DNA of 64,000 nucleotides from Aureibaculum flavum (GCF_016406085.1 NZ_JAEHFJ010000003.1:312288-376287), one strand, 5' to 3'. Shown: positions 54,051 through 63,008, numbered from the stretch's first letter. Notes: generated by a model from the sequence alone, not told the origin. Numbers and translations: made by a program.

Positions 54051-55493
54051 CTAATTATACTCGTCTGCACCAATATCTATTATGGCATCAATAATTCTTA
54101 ATTGACCATCAATATCTTTTTCTTCTTTTAAAATAACATGCTCAGAATTACCCCTATTTATGGCAGGGGAGGTATCTTTTAAATGAAAATCAAATTCATC
54201 TCCATTTAAAAAGTTAGGGTTTTGATAGTTTGAAAATTTATCTAAACCTGTTTCTTCTTGAAAACTTAACAGATCTACACACCATTTAGTATTCCAATCA
54301 AAAAAAATGTTTTTAGATGCTGAATAATATAAATTATAATCAATTACAACATTGGTAGAACTAAGGTTACCAAAAATAGTTTTACCGCTTTTATCAGAAT
54401 AAATAATGTTGTTTTCAAAATCTAAACCTTCATTATAGGAGATATATACTTCGGCAATGCTTTTTGAACTCATTGTATTATGAAATAAAGTATTGTTATA
54501 AAAACTACTCTTTGTTACTTTACCTGATTCGGGATAATTAAAACCTCCAACTGAAATTCCAGCAATTTCGTTTTTATAAATTACATTATTTCTAACGGTA
54601 ATGCTATCTGCAGATTTATCTTTATTCTCACAACCTATCTCTATACCATAACCGTTACCAAAAGTCGTATTATTAGATATTTCCAAATTTTGACCTCCGT
54701 CAACATAAATTCCAGCTGAATTAGCATACGGTGATACACAGTTATAGACTACATTGTTTGATATAACACCATTTCTAGCTTGATCTTTTAAGGGCTCATT
54801 ACAAACTTTTTCATGACCAACAATATCAATACCAATATTAGTAAGGTCATGAACCTTATTGTTTTTAACGACAAAGCCATCAACATTTCCGCTAACAGCA
54901 ATACCTTCACTGTAACCTAACCTACAATCATAAAGCTCATTAGATTCTATCAATAAATTCGTAATAGATATTTCACTATTAGAGCCATGAACTATTATAC
55001 CTTGAGCATTTCTTTCCGGATTTGCCTTTTTCTTTGGATTATTAGAAAAGTGGATGTCGTGTATATTGCAATGGCTTATCGTAATGTCTGTAGAGGCACC
55101 ATTGATAAAAATTCCTTGAGCATAATTGTGAATATTATTAGCCAGTTCTAAATTCGTAACTGTTATAAAAGACTGATTTTCTATTTTAAGAATAGCATTT
55201 TGAGAATTATCAATACCTGTGGCATCGATAACAGCGTTCTTTTCTCCTCTAATAACGATTCGGTTGTCCTTCGATCCACTTCTATTAACGGTTAACTTTT
55301 CATTATAAACACCTACGTATATATTCAATGTATCTCCAGGAAATAGTTGATCTATACCAAACTGAACTGTTTTCCACGGTCTTTTTTTACTACCTTCATT
55401 ACTATTATCTCCATCAATACCTACATAATAATTAGATTGGGAAAATAGCATGCTAACACTAAATAATAATAATAAAGTTATAGTTTTATTCAT
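54051..55493 (-). CDS. exported right-handed beta-helix repeat protein
   Basis: A 480-residue exported protein with signal peptide (cut after MLFSQ, residue 19). It then opens with SNYYVGIDGDNSNEGSKKRPWKTVQFGIDQLFPGDTLNIYVG, typical of DUF1565-like parallel beta-helix proteins. Rungs of VNN-x-I/V-x-N repeats follow, ending with the IIDIGADEY signature. Such proteins act as polysaccharide lyases, epimerases or binding proteins. It lies 201 bp upstream of pelF on the same strand, so it may modify the polymer made by this locus. Substrate unknown. Confidence 0.85.
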   Translation of the reverse strand: MNKTITLLLLFSVSMLFSQSNYYVGIDGDNSNEGSKKRPWKTVQFGIDQLFPGDTLNIYVGVYNEKLTVNRSGSKDNRIVIRGEKNAVIDATGIDNSQNAILKIENQSFITVTNLELANNIHNYAQGIFINGASTDITISHCNIHDIHFSNNPKKKANPERNAQGIIVHGSNSEISITNLLIESNELYDCRLGYSEGIAVSGNVDGFVVKNNKVHDLTNIGIDIVGHEKVCNEPLKDQARNGVISNNVVYNCVSPYANSAGIYVDGGQNLEISNNTTFGNGYGIEIGCENKDKSADSITVRNNVIYKNEIAGISVGGFNYPESGKVTKSSFYNNTLFHNTMSSKSIAEVYISYNEGLDFENNIIYSDKSGKTIFGNLSSTNVVIDYNLYYSASKNIFFDWNTKWCVDLLSFQEETGLDKFSNYQNPNFLNGDEFDFHLKDTSPAINRGNSEHVILKEEKDIDGQLRIIDAIIDIGADEYN

Positions 55494-55516
55494 ACTTAAT
55501 TTATAATTTTATAGCG

Positions 55517-55539
55517 AGCAAATATCGTAAATATTTGCT
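55517..55539. promoter_or_regulatory. inverted repeat upstream of the beta-helix gene
   Basis: AGCAAATAT (55517-55525) and ATATTTGCT (55531-55539) are perfect 9-bp arms around a 5-nt loop, 24 bp upstream of the beta-helix ATG and between divergent genes. It looks like an operator for the Pel-like locus or for the divergent lipoprotein gene. Confidence 0.4.
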
Positions 55540-55620
55540 AATCAAATCTTCTTGAGCATAAATGATGCCATCTTTGGCACAACTTTTGGAATAGCCCTAC
55601 TATATTTAAAACATTGAATT

Positions 55621-56532
55621 ATGAAAATCTTAAAATTACTCAGTATATTTTTTCTAAGTACCGTATTATTTACCTCATGTGTAATTAATGATGATCCTTA
55701 TGATGATTCAATTACATTGGAGCAATTGGTAACTTCTTATGATTTATGGTATGTAGATTATAACAGGACTACAGGTAATGTAGATATACCCTTTTTATCA
55801 AAAGCATTTACCGTTTCATTTCAAAATGGCATTTTATTAGCAAATAATAATATGGTAGGTTTAGGAAGTGTTGGTAACGGATATGGCGATCAAATTGGTT
55901 ATTACGAAACTATTAATGGTGTGTTAGAAATAGATCATGATGAAGATGGTTTTATTGATTTGGAAGTAATACAATTAGCAGGTAATGAAATTAAAGTAAG
56001 AGATAGTTATACGAATGCCACTTATTATTTAGAAGGATACCAAAAGAATAATTTTGATTATGATTTTGTTTTTTATGACAATATAGAATATTTTTTACAA
56101 GAGTATGTTGCTTGGGAAAAAACGAATACAAGCGTTCAAGGTGCTATAAATGAGTTTGATAACGAGAATTTTCTAAAATTTACACCAGAACAAAACACTA
56201 CTTTTAGGTCTTCTCAAGACCCGTTTGGCACGGATGTTGATTATATATATTGGGATTATGTTGGTGGTTATGAAGTGTATGATGTTGAAGGATATGATGA
56301 TCTAAAGATTTTAACATTAGATTATGATTCGTCAGGCAATGAAGAGTTTGAATTGAGCGTTATAAATGATGGTGAAGTAGATTTGTATCATGTAGCATCA
56401 GGAACTACATATACTTTTAATGGAAGAAGCAATATTGTTTATAAAAACGCAAAAGCAAAAGGACAAATTCCTGAAACAAGAAAACGATTTAAAACAAATC
56501 GTAAAACTAAAAAGAGAAATACAAAAGTATAA
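55621..56532 (+). CDS. lipoprotein of unknown function with basic C-terminal tail
   Basis: A 303-residue lipoprotein with lipobox FTSC (C20), then an acidic linker and tyrosine- and aspartate-rich, beta-predicted sequence with internal similarity between halves (WYVDYN and DYIYWDYVGGYEVYD). The last 30 residues are strongly basic (KGQIPETRKRFKTNRKTKKRN), which is unusual after an acidic body. It is divergent from the Pel-like locus. Function unknown. Confidence 0.75.
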   Translation: MKILKLLSIFFLSTVLFTSCVINDDPYDDSITLEQLVTSYDLWYVDYNRTTGNVDIPFLSKAFTVSFQNGILLANNNMVGLGSVGNGYGDQIGYYETINGVLEIDHDEDGFIDLEVIQLAGNEIKVRDSYTNATYYLEGYQKNNFDYDFVFYDNIEYFLQEYVAWEKTNTSVQGAINEFDNENFLKFTPEQNTTFRSSQDPFGTDVDYIYWDYVGGYEVYDVEGYDDLKILTLDYDSSGNEEFELSVINDGEVDLYHVASGTTYTFNGRSNIVYKNAKAKGQIPETRKRFKTNRKTKKRNTKV

Positions 56533-56579
56533 AGATAAGGTTTGGTTAGTTGATTTTGGTTGATTAAGTTCAACCATAC

Positions 56580-56610
56580 CCGCCCCGATTATTCGGGGCG
56601 GTTTTTTTTT
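56580..56610 (+). terminator. strong rho-independent terminator
   Basis: CCGCCCCGA (56580-56588) and TCGGGGCGG (56593-56601) form a GC-rich perfect stem with a 4-nt loop, then nine Ts. It ends the lipoprotein gene transcript. A second short inverted repeat (GGTTGA...TCAACC) precedes it. Confidence 0.95.
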
Positions 56611-56729
56611 GAATAAATTTTAGGTTTTTAAACTTAGTATTATTTTTTTATCTTTCATGTTTCATATAGTTAACACCTCTCAATGTGTAATACTAGAAGT
56701 CTAAAATCTTATAGCTCACATCTAAAAAA

Positions 56730-57887
56730 ATGCTTAACAAACGTCTCTTAATTAAAAACTTACTCGCTTATAATGATGAGAATAGTTTTTATGACAAAAA
56801 GATACAGTTAAACTTAGATTCAAAAGAAGGCAAAGCTAAGTTTTTAAAGCATGTTTGTGCTTTGGCAAATTCAAACCCACAAAATAATTCATATATCGTT
56901 GTCGGTGTTGAAGATGAAAGCAATAAAATTGTTGGTGTCGATTTTTATGATGACAGTAAAATACAAAACTTAATTAATGCCTATTTCAATAATCCTCCAA
57001 AAATACAATATGAAAATATTGCTTTTCCGAGATTACCACGCTATAAAGTAATTGGATTGGTTACTATCAATCCCATAGAAAAGATAACATCCCTTAAAAA
57101 AGGACTCTGGAAATATCCTAAAGACAGTATTTTTTTTCGTTTGGGCAGTAATTCAATTCCTGTAGATGATGTAATTTTAAAAAATACTAATAAGCCAATA
57201 GTTGAATCAATAGAAAAAAATGCAGCTAATAATATCAAACTCACTTTAGATGGTGTTTTTGACTTTATGAAGGAGCATCAACAAGAATTAAACCCTAGTT
57301 ATATTGTATTTAAAGATCATTTTGTTTTATGCTGGGCGGGTATTAAAAAAGAAACCAAAGGTAAAATATTGTATTCTAGAGTTGATATTGAGTTGGTAAA
57401 TGAACAAATTAGATTATTCTATTCTACTTTCGATGAAGTGGAAATTGACTATAATCAACAATCATTTATCATTACTGAATATATTCACTTATCAAACACT
57501 GAAAAGCCTACATCAAAAGATATTGATGGTCTTTATCCGTTAGAAAAAACAATAATTAATTTTAAAGAAAATGGTTCCTATGATATTGCGACTGAACTTC
57601 TTTTCAATCCCCCAACATTTGATCCAATAGTATTAAGGCATATTTACAATAACAACAATGCTATTCTAGACAAATTACAGAAAGGAATAACCCTTTCTAA
57701 AAATAACAGATTAGATTTAGAACGTTTACCCACTACCTATTTAATTTGTTCATTAAACGGATTTAAAGATGCTAAAAAGAAATTAGAGCAAGCCAAACCC
57801 TTTTTACGCGAGCTTGCAGACAAGTCAGCATATATTAAAATAAAAGAGGCATTACGTGTATTACGGAAAATAAGATACTACAAATAG
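56730..57887 (+). CDS. AlbA_2/Schlafen-type ATP-binding domain protein
   Basis: A 385-residue cytoplasmic protein with an N-terminal AlbA_2 (Schlafen, divergent AAA-4) domain at about 15-140. The signature is NSFYDKKIQLNLDSKEGKAKFLKHVCALANS followed by SYIVVGVEDESNKIVGVDFYD. The second half (about 150-385) is unassigned alpha/beta sequence with no helix-turn-helix that I can see. Schlafen-type AlbA_2 domains bind or cleave nucleic acids or act in regulation and defence. The gene is alone between a terminator and a convergent cytochrome c gene. Confidence 0.82.
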   Translation: MLNKRLLIKNLLAYNDENSFYDKKIQLNLDSKEGKAKFLKHVCALANSNPQNNSYIVVGVEDESNKIVGVDFYDDSKIQNLINAYFNNPPKIQYENIAFPRLPRYKVIGLVTINPIEKITSLKKGLWKYPKDSIFFRLGSNSIPVDDVILKNTNKPIVESIEKNAANNIKLTLDGVFDFMKEHQQELNPSYIVFKDHFVLCWAGIKKETKGKILYSRVDIELVNEQIRLFYSTFDEVEIDYNQQSFIITEYIHLSNTEKPTSKDIDGLYPLEKTIINFKENGSYDIATELLFNPPTFDPIVLRHIYNNNNAILDKLQKGITLSKNNRLDLERLPTTYLICSLNGFKDAKKKLEQAKPFLRELADKSAYIKIKEALRVLRKIRYYK

Positions 57888-57895
57888 CTCAATAA

Positions 57896-58294
57896 CTATT
57901 TTAAGGTTCTTACATAATTAACCACATCCCAACGTTGATCTTCAGTAAGAATTGGTCCCCATTTTATCATATCATTTCTTCCATTGGTAACTTTCCAAAA
58001 AAGTTCACCATCAACTTGTGCTTGAACCATGCTAGACGTCAAGTTTTGAGGTTTAGGACTTAAGGCTTTTCCACCAATTCCGTCTCCTTTTCCAGTGGTA
58101 CCATGGCAAATCATACACCTTGTTTTAAAAATCTTGGCTCCACGAGCAGCAGATTCCGCTTTATCAGCTGAACTAATAGGGTTTTTAAGGGCTTTCGAAC
58201 CTTCAGGGGCTTTCCATCTGTCTTCTTGTAGTGTAAAGCTCATAAAGCCCACTAAAACAGATAAGCCTAATATATATAGTAGTGTTTTTTGCAT
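57896..58294 (-). CDS. monoheme cytochrome c
   Basis: A 132-residue periplasmic class I cytochrome c with an N-terminal signal or anchor (6-22) and a heme-binding CMICH motif (about 60-64) preceded by GAKIFKTR. The axial methionine candidate is in the GRNDMIKWG segment near the C-terminus, followed by the QRWDVVNYVRTL helix. It is a small electron carrier for respiration. No oxidase subunits are close by. Monocistronic; converges with the AlbA_2 gene, 8 bp apart. Confidence 0.93.
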   Translation of the reverse strand: MQKTLLYILGLSVLVGFMSFTLQEDRWKAPEGSKALKNPISSADKAESAARGAKIFKTRCMICHGTTGKGDGIGGKALSPKPQNLTSSMVQAQVDGELFWKVTNGRNDMIKWGPILTEDQRWDVVNYVRTLK

Positions 58295-58453
58295 AATTTA
58301 TGTATTAACTAATTGATTTTTATAATTTTATCATACTACATAAGGCAAATTCTATACCAAAATGAATGTTAAATGTATAAAACCCCTTCCAAACAAGAAC
58401 GAATTTTGACAATAATTATTCTAAAATTGTAGTTAAATGGTTAATTTTAAGGC

Positions 58454-59206
58454 ATGAAGAAAACAGCATTTATTACGGGAGCTACTAGTGGAATAGGCCT
58501 TGCAACCGCACAAGAACTTGCCAAACACAACATAAAATTGATTCTTTGTGGTAGACGGAAAGAACGTTTAGAAACTATAAAAAGAGAATTAGAACAAAAA
58601 ACAGAGGTTTATACCTTGAATTTTGATGTTGCTGACAAAAGAGCAGTTTCAGAAGCTATTAATTCACTTCCAGATGAATTTAATCAAATTGATATCCTCA
58701 TAAATAATGCAGGAAACGCTCATGGTTTAGACCCAATTCAAACTGGTAGTTTAGATGATTGGGATGCTATGATGGATATTAATGTAAAAGGATTACTCTA
58801 TGTTAGTAAAGCTATTATTCCTCAAATGACTGTGCGAAAAAGTGGACATATCATTAATATTGGTTCCTCTGCTGGTAAAGAAGTCTACCCCAAAGGAAAT
58901 GTATATTGCGGAAGTAAACATGCCGTATTAGCAATAACTGAAGGTATGCGAATTGACCTTAACCCCTTCGGGATAAAAGTTGGAGCAGTAAATCCAGGTT
59001 TGGTAGAAACTGAATTTTCTAAAGTTCGCTTTAAAGGTGATTCAATTGCAGATAACGTCTATAAAGGATTTAAAGCCTTACAACCCGAAGACCTAGCTGA
59101 AATTATTTATTTTGCAATTTCTAGACCTCCACATGTTAATATAGCCGACATATTGGTTTTTTGTACAGCACAAGCAAGTAGTACTATTGTTAATAAGGAC
59201 TTATAA
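58454..59206 (+). CDS. short-chain dehydrogenase/reductase (YdfG-like)
   Basis: A 250-residue cytoplasmic NAD(P)-dependent oxidoreductase of the classical SDR family. The cofactor motif is TGATSGIG (8-15), with a basic CGRRKERL after the second strand suggesting NADP. NNAG is at 84-87, and the catalytic residues are S138 or S139, Y151 and K155 (YCGSK). It most resembles YdfG-type 3-hydroxy acid (serine, threonine) dehydrogenases, but SDR substrates cannot be read reliably from sequence. Confidence 0.92.
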   Translation: MKKTAFITGATSGIGLATAQELAKHNIKLILCGRRKERLETIKRELEQKTEVYTLNFDVADKRAVSEAINSLPDEFNQIDILINNAGNAHGLDPIQTGSLDDWDAMMDINVKGLLYVSKAIIPQMTVRKSGHIINIGSSAGKEVYPKGNVYCGSKHAVLAITEGMRIDLNPFGIKVGAVNPGLVETEFSKVRFKGDSIADNVYKGFKALQPEDLAEIIYFAISRPPHVNIADILVFCTAQASSTIVNKDL

Positions 59207-59208
59207 TA

Positions 59209-59241
59209 GGAAAAATCCCCTTTAAATTCTAGGGTTTTTCC
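59209..59241 (+). terminator. terminator hairpin after the SDR gene
   Basis: GGAAAAA-T-CCC (59209-59219) pairs with GGGTTTTTCC (59232-59241) with one bulge. There is no extended T run behind the stem, so it may be inefficient. Confidence 0.5.
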
Positions 59242-59298
59242 CCTTGACTAGTCATTTGAAATGAACGATGTTTGTATTCTACTTTAAATCAATTTGAG

Positions 59299-59347
59299 AA
59301 AAACCTTGTTTCTACCCATAAAATTTATGGTGCTGAAACAAGGTTTT
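59299..59347 (-). terminator. large terminator hairpin after the aldehyde dehydrogenase gene
   Basis: AAAACCTTGTTTC (59300-59312) pairs perfectly with GAAACAAGGTTTT (59335-59347), with a further inner stem CCATAAA/TTTATGG. On the minus strand it comes directly after the gene stop and ends in a T-rich tract. Confidence 0.85.
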
Positions 59348-59354
59348 ATTTTTG

Positions 59355-60905
59355 TTACAAATCAAACTTAATACCCTGAGCCAATGGCAAACTTTCGGTA
59401 TAATTAATAGTATTGGTTTGTCGTCGCATATATACTTTCCAAGCATCAGAACCAGATTCGCGTCCACCACCAGTTTCTTTTTCACCTCCAAAAGCACCAC
59501 CTATTTCTGCACCCGAAGTACCGATATTAACGTTGGCAATACCACAATCAGAACCTGCTTGAGATAAAAACTTTTCCGCTTCACGTAAATTATTAGTCAT
59601 AATAGCAGAAGATAAGCCTTGAGCTACTTCATTTTGAATAGCAATACCGTTTTCAACTCCCCCTGAATATTTTAATAAATACAATACAGGTGCAAAAGTT
59701 TCATGTTGTATAATTTCAAATTGAGGTTCTCCTTCAGCAATAGCAGGTTTTACATAGCACCCGCTTTCATAACCATCTCCTGAAAGTACACCACCTTCAA
59801 CAACAATTTTACCACCTTCTTCAACTACTTTTTTAAGAGCGTGTTGATACATTTTTACAGCATCTTTATCGATTAATGGACCAACATGATTATTTTCATC
59901 TAATGGATTTCCTATTCTTAACTGGCCATAAGCATCTGTAACAGCATTTACAACTTTATCATAAACAGATTCGTGAATAATCAGCCTTCTGGTAGAAGTA
60001 CAACGTTGTCCACAGGTACCAACTGCACCAAACACCGCTCCAATAACGGTCATTTTAATATCAGCATCTGGTGTAATAATAATAGCGTTATTACCCCCCA
60101 ATTCTAATAAAGACCTTCCTAAACGTCCTGCTACTTCTTGAGCAACAATTTTACCCATTCTGGTAGAACCTGTTGCAGAAATTAGAGGAATGCGTTTGTC
60201 TTTAGTCATCATTTCACCCACTGTATAATCACCATTAATAAGATTGCAAATTCCTTCTGGTAAATCATTAGCTTTAAAAACCTCAGCTGCAATATTCTGA
60301 CATGCAATTCCGCATAAAGGTGCTTTTTCAGAAGGTTTCCAAACACAAACATCACCACAAATCCAAGCTAACGCAGTATTCCAAGCCCAAACTGCTACAG
60401 GGAAATTAAATGCAGAAATTATACCTACAACACCTAAAGGATGGTATTGTTCGTACATTCTATGTCCGGGACGCTCACTATGCATGGTAAAACCATGCAA
60501 TTGACGCGATAATCCAACTGCAAAATCACAGATATCAATCATTTCTTGAACTTCGCCTAAGCCTTCTTGATAGCTTTTACCCATTTCATACGAAACCAGT
60601 TTACCCAAAGCTTCTTTTTTCTCTCTTAATTTATCTCCAAATTGTCTAACAACCTCTCCACGCAATGGGGCAGGTTTTGTACGCCAAGTTTTAAACGCAG
60701 CAGTTGCAGTTTCCATTACTTTTTCAAAATCTGCAGCTGTGGTAGTTTTAACTTTTCCAATCAACTGGCCATCAACTGGTGAATAGGATTCAATAAAATC
60801 TCCATTTGAAAAACTATTGTTTCCCGTTGAGGTACCATTATTTATGTCTTTAACTCCTAATTGTTCTAAGGCTTCTTTTATACCAAAATCTGTTGCTAAT
60901 GCCAT
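59355..60905 (-). CDS. aldehyde dehydrogenase, ALDH7/AmaB (L-piperidine-6-carboxylate or alpha-aminoadipic semialdehyde) type
   Basis: A 516-residue cytoplasmic NAD(P)-dependent aldehyde dehydrogenase. The catalytic cysteine C302 (GTCGQRCTST), general base E268 (LLELGG) and N167 (SAFNFP) sit at the canonical ALDH positions. The TATAAFKTWRTKPAPLRGEVVRQFG and WNTALAWICGDVCVWKPSEKAPL segments match the ALDH7 (antiquitin) group, which oxidises alpha-aminoadipic semialdehyde in lysine breakdown. No other lysine-degradation gene is nearby. Monocistronic with a strong terminator. Confidence 0.93.
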   Translation of the reverse strand: MALATDFGIKEALEQLGVKDINNGTSTGNNSFSNGDFIESYSPVDGQLIGKVKTTTAADFEKVMETATAAFKTWRTKPAPLRGEVVRQFGDKLREKKEALGKLVSYEMGKSYQEGLGEVQEMIDICDFAVGLSRQLHGFTMHSERPGHRMYEQYHPLGVVGIISAFNFPVAVWAWNTALAWICGDVCVWKPSEKAPLCGIACQNIAAEVFKANDLPEGICNLINGDYTVGEMMTKDKRIPLISATGSTRMGKIVAQEVAGRLGRSLLELGGNNAIIITPDADIKMTVIGAVFGAVGTCGQRCTSTRRLIIHESVYDKVVNAVTDAYGQLRIGNPLDENNHVGPLIDKDAVKMYQHALKKVVEEGGKIVVEGGVLSGDGYESGCYVKPAIAEGEPQFEIIQHETFAPVLYLLKYSGGVENGIAIQNEVAQGLSSAIMTNNLREAEKFLSQAGSDCGIANVNIGTSGAEIGGAFGGEKETGGGRESGSDAWKVYMRRQTNTINYTESLPLAQGIKFDL

Positions 60906-61015
60906 TATTATAGTTTTATTATTTGACAGCTAATTTACGAAATAAAAATTATGAAAAATTGATTTATACCCCTTTAATAATAGTAATAAACATTACAAAT
61001 CAAAGTTTATAAAAC

Positions 61016-61043
61016 AAAAAAGCCACGCATAAAGCATGGCTTT
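61016..61043 (-). terminator. terminator after the anti-sigma/beta-barrel gene
   Basis: AAAGCCACGC and GCATGGCTTT (61019-61043) form a stem with one mismatch and an ATAAA loop. On the minus strand it is followed by a T run. It lies about 40 bp beyond the stop at 61083. Confidence 0.7.
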
Positions 61044-61082
61044 CTAGCTATATTTGGCAACCAACCAAATATAATTAACCAA

Positions 61083-62462
61083 CTAAAACCTAAAGTTTAA
61101 CCCTCCGTAAACACCAAAGAAATAGGGTTTAAATCCTCCTGAATCTTCAGAAAAAGTATTCAATTGATATTTTAACATCGGGGATGCGTTTAAAAATAAA
61201 TTAGGACTAAGATTGTAATTCAAATCGAGCCCTACATTACCACTAAAATTCATGTTGTTAAGGTTAGAAGCTTCACCCAAGGATGTCTTTTTACCAAAAG
61301 ATGTAATTGACACGTCGTTATCGTACAAAAAATAAGTACTTACTCCACCCACAAGATTTACACCTACCTTTTTCTGTACAAGAGCATATTTAGCCTCTAA
61401 AGGTACTTCCACATAACTATAAGATTGATCTAAACTTCCATTACTATCAAATGGAGATCTTTGACTATACGTTTCTGAACGTTGAGATGCTGTTGATGAC
61501 ACCTCTACAATTGCACCAATGTCTGAATTAATGTTCGTTTTAGAATTATTTAACAATGCTGAAGATGTTATAACAGATACATTTTCAGTAGAATATCCTA
61601 AATCAACATTCTGAATACCTGATTGTAAACTAAACTTATCTGTTATCTTATAATTAACTTTTAATCCATAAGAAATAGAGTTAGTACTATTTTTAGTATT
61701 ATTAGATAATGAAGGATCAATTGGAGAACCTTTGCTTGAAGAATTCAAATAAACGGGACCAATAGTAGAACCAATAGACCACTTTTTATCAGTATCAACA
61801 ACTATATTTTCTAATGTATTCTGTTTTATTACTTCTTCTAATAAATCATCATTATTATTCTTTACTTCTTCATCTAATTTTTCTAATAGGGCAACCTTGG
61901 TCTTTAAACTATCTTGCGACAGTTCACTATTTTTAAATTGGTTTACAACGTTATCTTCTTGCAGAGCAACAGCTTTTTCTTGAGATACTTCAGTTTGAAC
62001 ATTTTTAACATTGTTTTCTGTGGATTGGTTTTTCTGATTAGTAACAATGTTTTTAGTAGCTCTATTTTTTTGGCTTGACGCTTCGGTCGTTGTTATTAAA
62101 CTTTCTTTAACCTCAGTATTTATAAGATTCTTATCTCCGCTATTTTTTTCAGAACTGATGCCATCTTCAGAAGATTGATTTTCTTTAGATACATTATCAT
62201 CTGTATTAGTATTAGTGATAACATTTGTACCTGGAACATCTGGTTTTATGTTCTGACTATTATAAATTCTATAACCCACGGGAATTAAAAATAACAGAAT
62301 TGCCGCTGCACCTGCTAAACGCAACCACAGCGGTATAATTCTTCTCTTCTTCTTTTTCACAAGTTCTTTTTCAATGCCTTTCCAAACATTGGGTTCAGGA
62401 AAAACTTCATAGTCTTTGAATTTTTCCTGAAACAATCTATCTATATTTTTATGATCACTCAT
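61083..62462 (-). CDS. anti-sigma-type N-terminal domain fused to an outer-membrane beta-barrel (PorT-like)
   Basis: A 459-residue protein. The first 40 residues are cytoplasmic and resemble the short anti-sigma-like N-terminus often encoded after ECF sigma factors in Bacteroidota (FQEKFKDYEVFPEPNVWKGIEKEL). One membrane helix (46-64, WLRLAGAAAILLFLIPVGY) follows, then a Ser/Asn/Lys-rich linker (about 70-220). The last part (about 225-459) is an alternating-strand barrel ending in GVYGGLNFRF. Its gene starts 3 bp after the sigma factor stop, so the two probably act as a pair. The topology across both membranes is unresolved. Confidence 0.85.
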   Translation of the reverse strand: MSDHKNIDRLFQEKFKDYEVFPEPNVWKGIEKELVKKKKRRIIPLWLRLAGAAAILLFLIPVGYRIYNSQNIKPDVPGTNVITNTNTDDNVSKENQSSEDGISSEKNSGDKNLINTEVKESLITTTEASSQKNRATKNIVTNQKNQSTENNVKNVQTEVSQEKAVALQEDNVVNQFKNSELSQDSLKTKVALLEKLDEEVKNNNDDLLEEVIKQNTLENIVVDTDKKWSIGSTIGPVYLNSSSKGSPIDPSLSNNTKNSTNSISYGLKVNYKITDKFSLQSGIQNVDLGYSTENVSVITSSALLNNSKTNINSDIGAIVEVSSTASQRSETYSQRSPFDSNGSLDQSYSYVEVPLEAKYALVQKKVGVNLVGGVSTYFLYDNDVSITSFGKKTSLGEASNLNNMNFSGNVGLDLNYNLSPNLFLNASPMLKYQLNTFSEDSGGFKPYFFGVYGGLNFRF

Positions 62463-62465
62463 TTA

Positions 62466-63008
62466 TTAAAGTGCTTCGTTCTTCATTAGTTGGTTGGCTT
62501 CTATTTTATCTCTCAATATTACTCTTGCCCTTGATAGGTTTGATTTAGAGGTTCCTTCAGAAATATTTAACATTTTGGCAATTTCTTTGTGCGGATAGCC
62601 GTCTAAAACATACAAATTAAAGACCATTTGATACCTTTCTGGTAACTCTTGAATTAAATTAAGTAAAAAATCTAATTGAATATCTTCTTCATCTAATTCT
62701 ACCTCAACCTCAACATCTGGTATTTCTTCATTGACAAGGCTTAAAACATTTTTTTTTCGATACGTCTGTAAAGAAGTGTTAATAATGATTCTTTTTAACC
62801 ACCCCTCAAATGAACCTTTATGTTCATATTGTTCAATTTTTTCAAAGATGGTAATAAAACCGTTATGTAAATTGTCTTGTGCTTCTTCGTAATTTTTTGA
62901 ATATTTCAGACATAGCCCAAACAATTTACCAGCATATAGCTGGTAAATTTGAGATTGGGCTTTTATATCTTTTTGCTTACAGCTATTTATGAGCTTTTTT
63001 AAACTCAT
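62466..63008 (-). CDS. ECF-type RNA polymerase sigma factor
   Basis: A 180-residue sigma-70 family factor of the extracytoplasmic type. Region 2 lies at about 20-80 (YQLYAGKLFGLCLKYSKNYEEAQDNLHNGFITIFEKIEQYEHKGSFEGWLKRI) and region 4 at about 115-170 (LPERYQMVFNLYVLDGYPHKEIAKMLNISEGTSKSNLSRARVILRDKI). It is followed 3 bp later by the anti-sigma/beta-barrel gene, which likely controls it. Target promoters cannot be read from the window. Confidence 0.95.
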   Translation of the reverse strand: MSLKKLINSCKQKDIKAQSQIYQLYAGKLFGLCLKYSKNYEEAQDNLHNGFITIFEKIEQYEHKGSFEGWLKRIIINTSLQTYRKKNVLSLVNEEIPDVEVEVELDEEDIQLDFLLNLIQELPERYQMVFNLYVLDGYPHKEIAKMLNISEGTSKSNLSRARVILRDKIEANQLMKNEAL

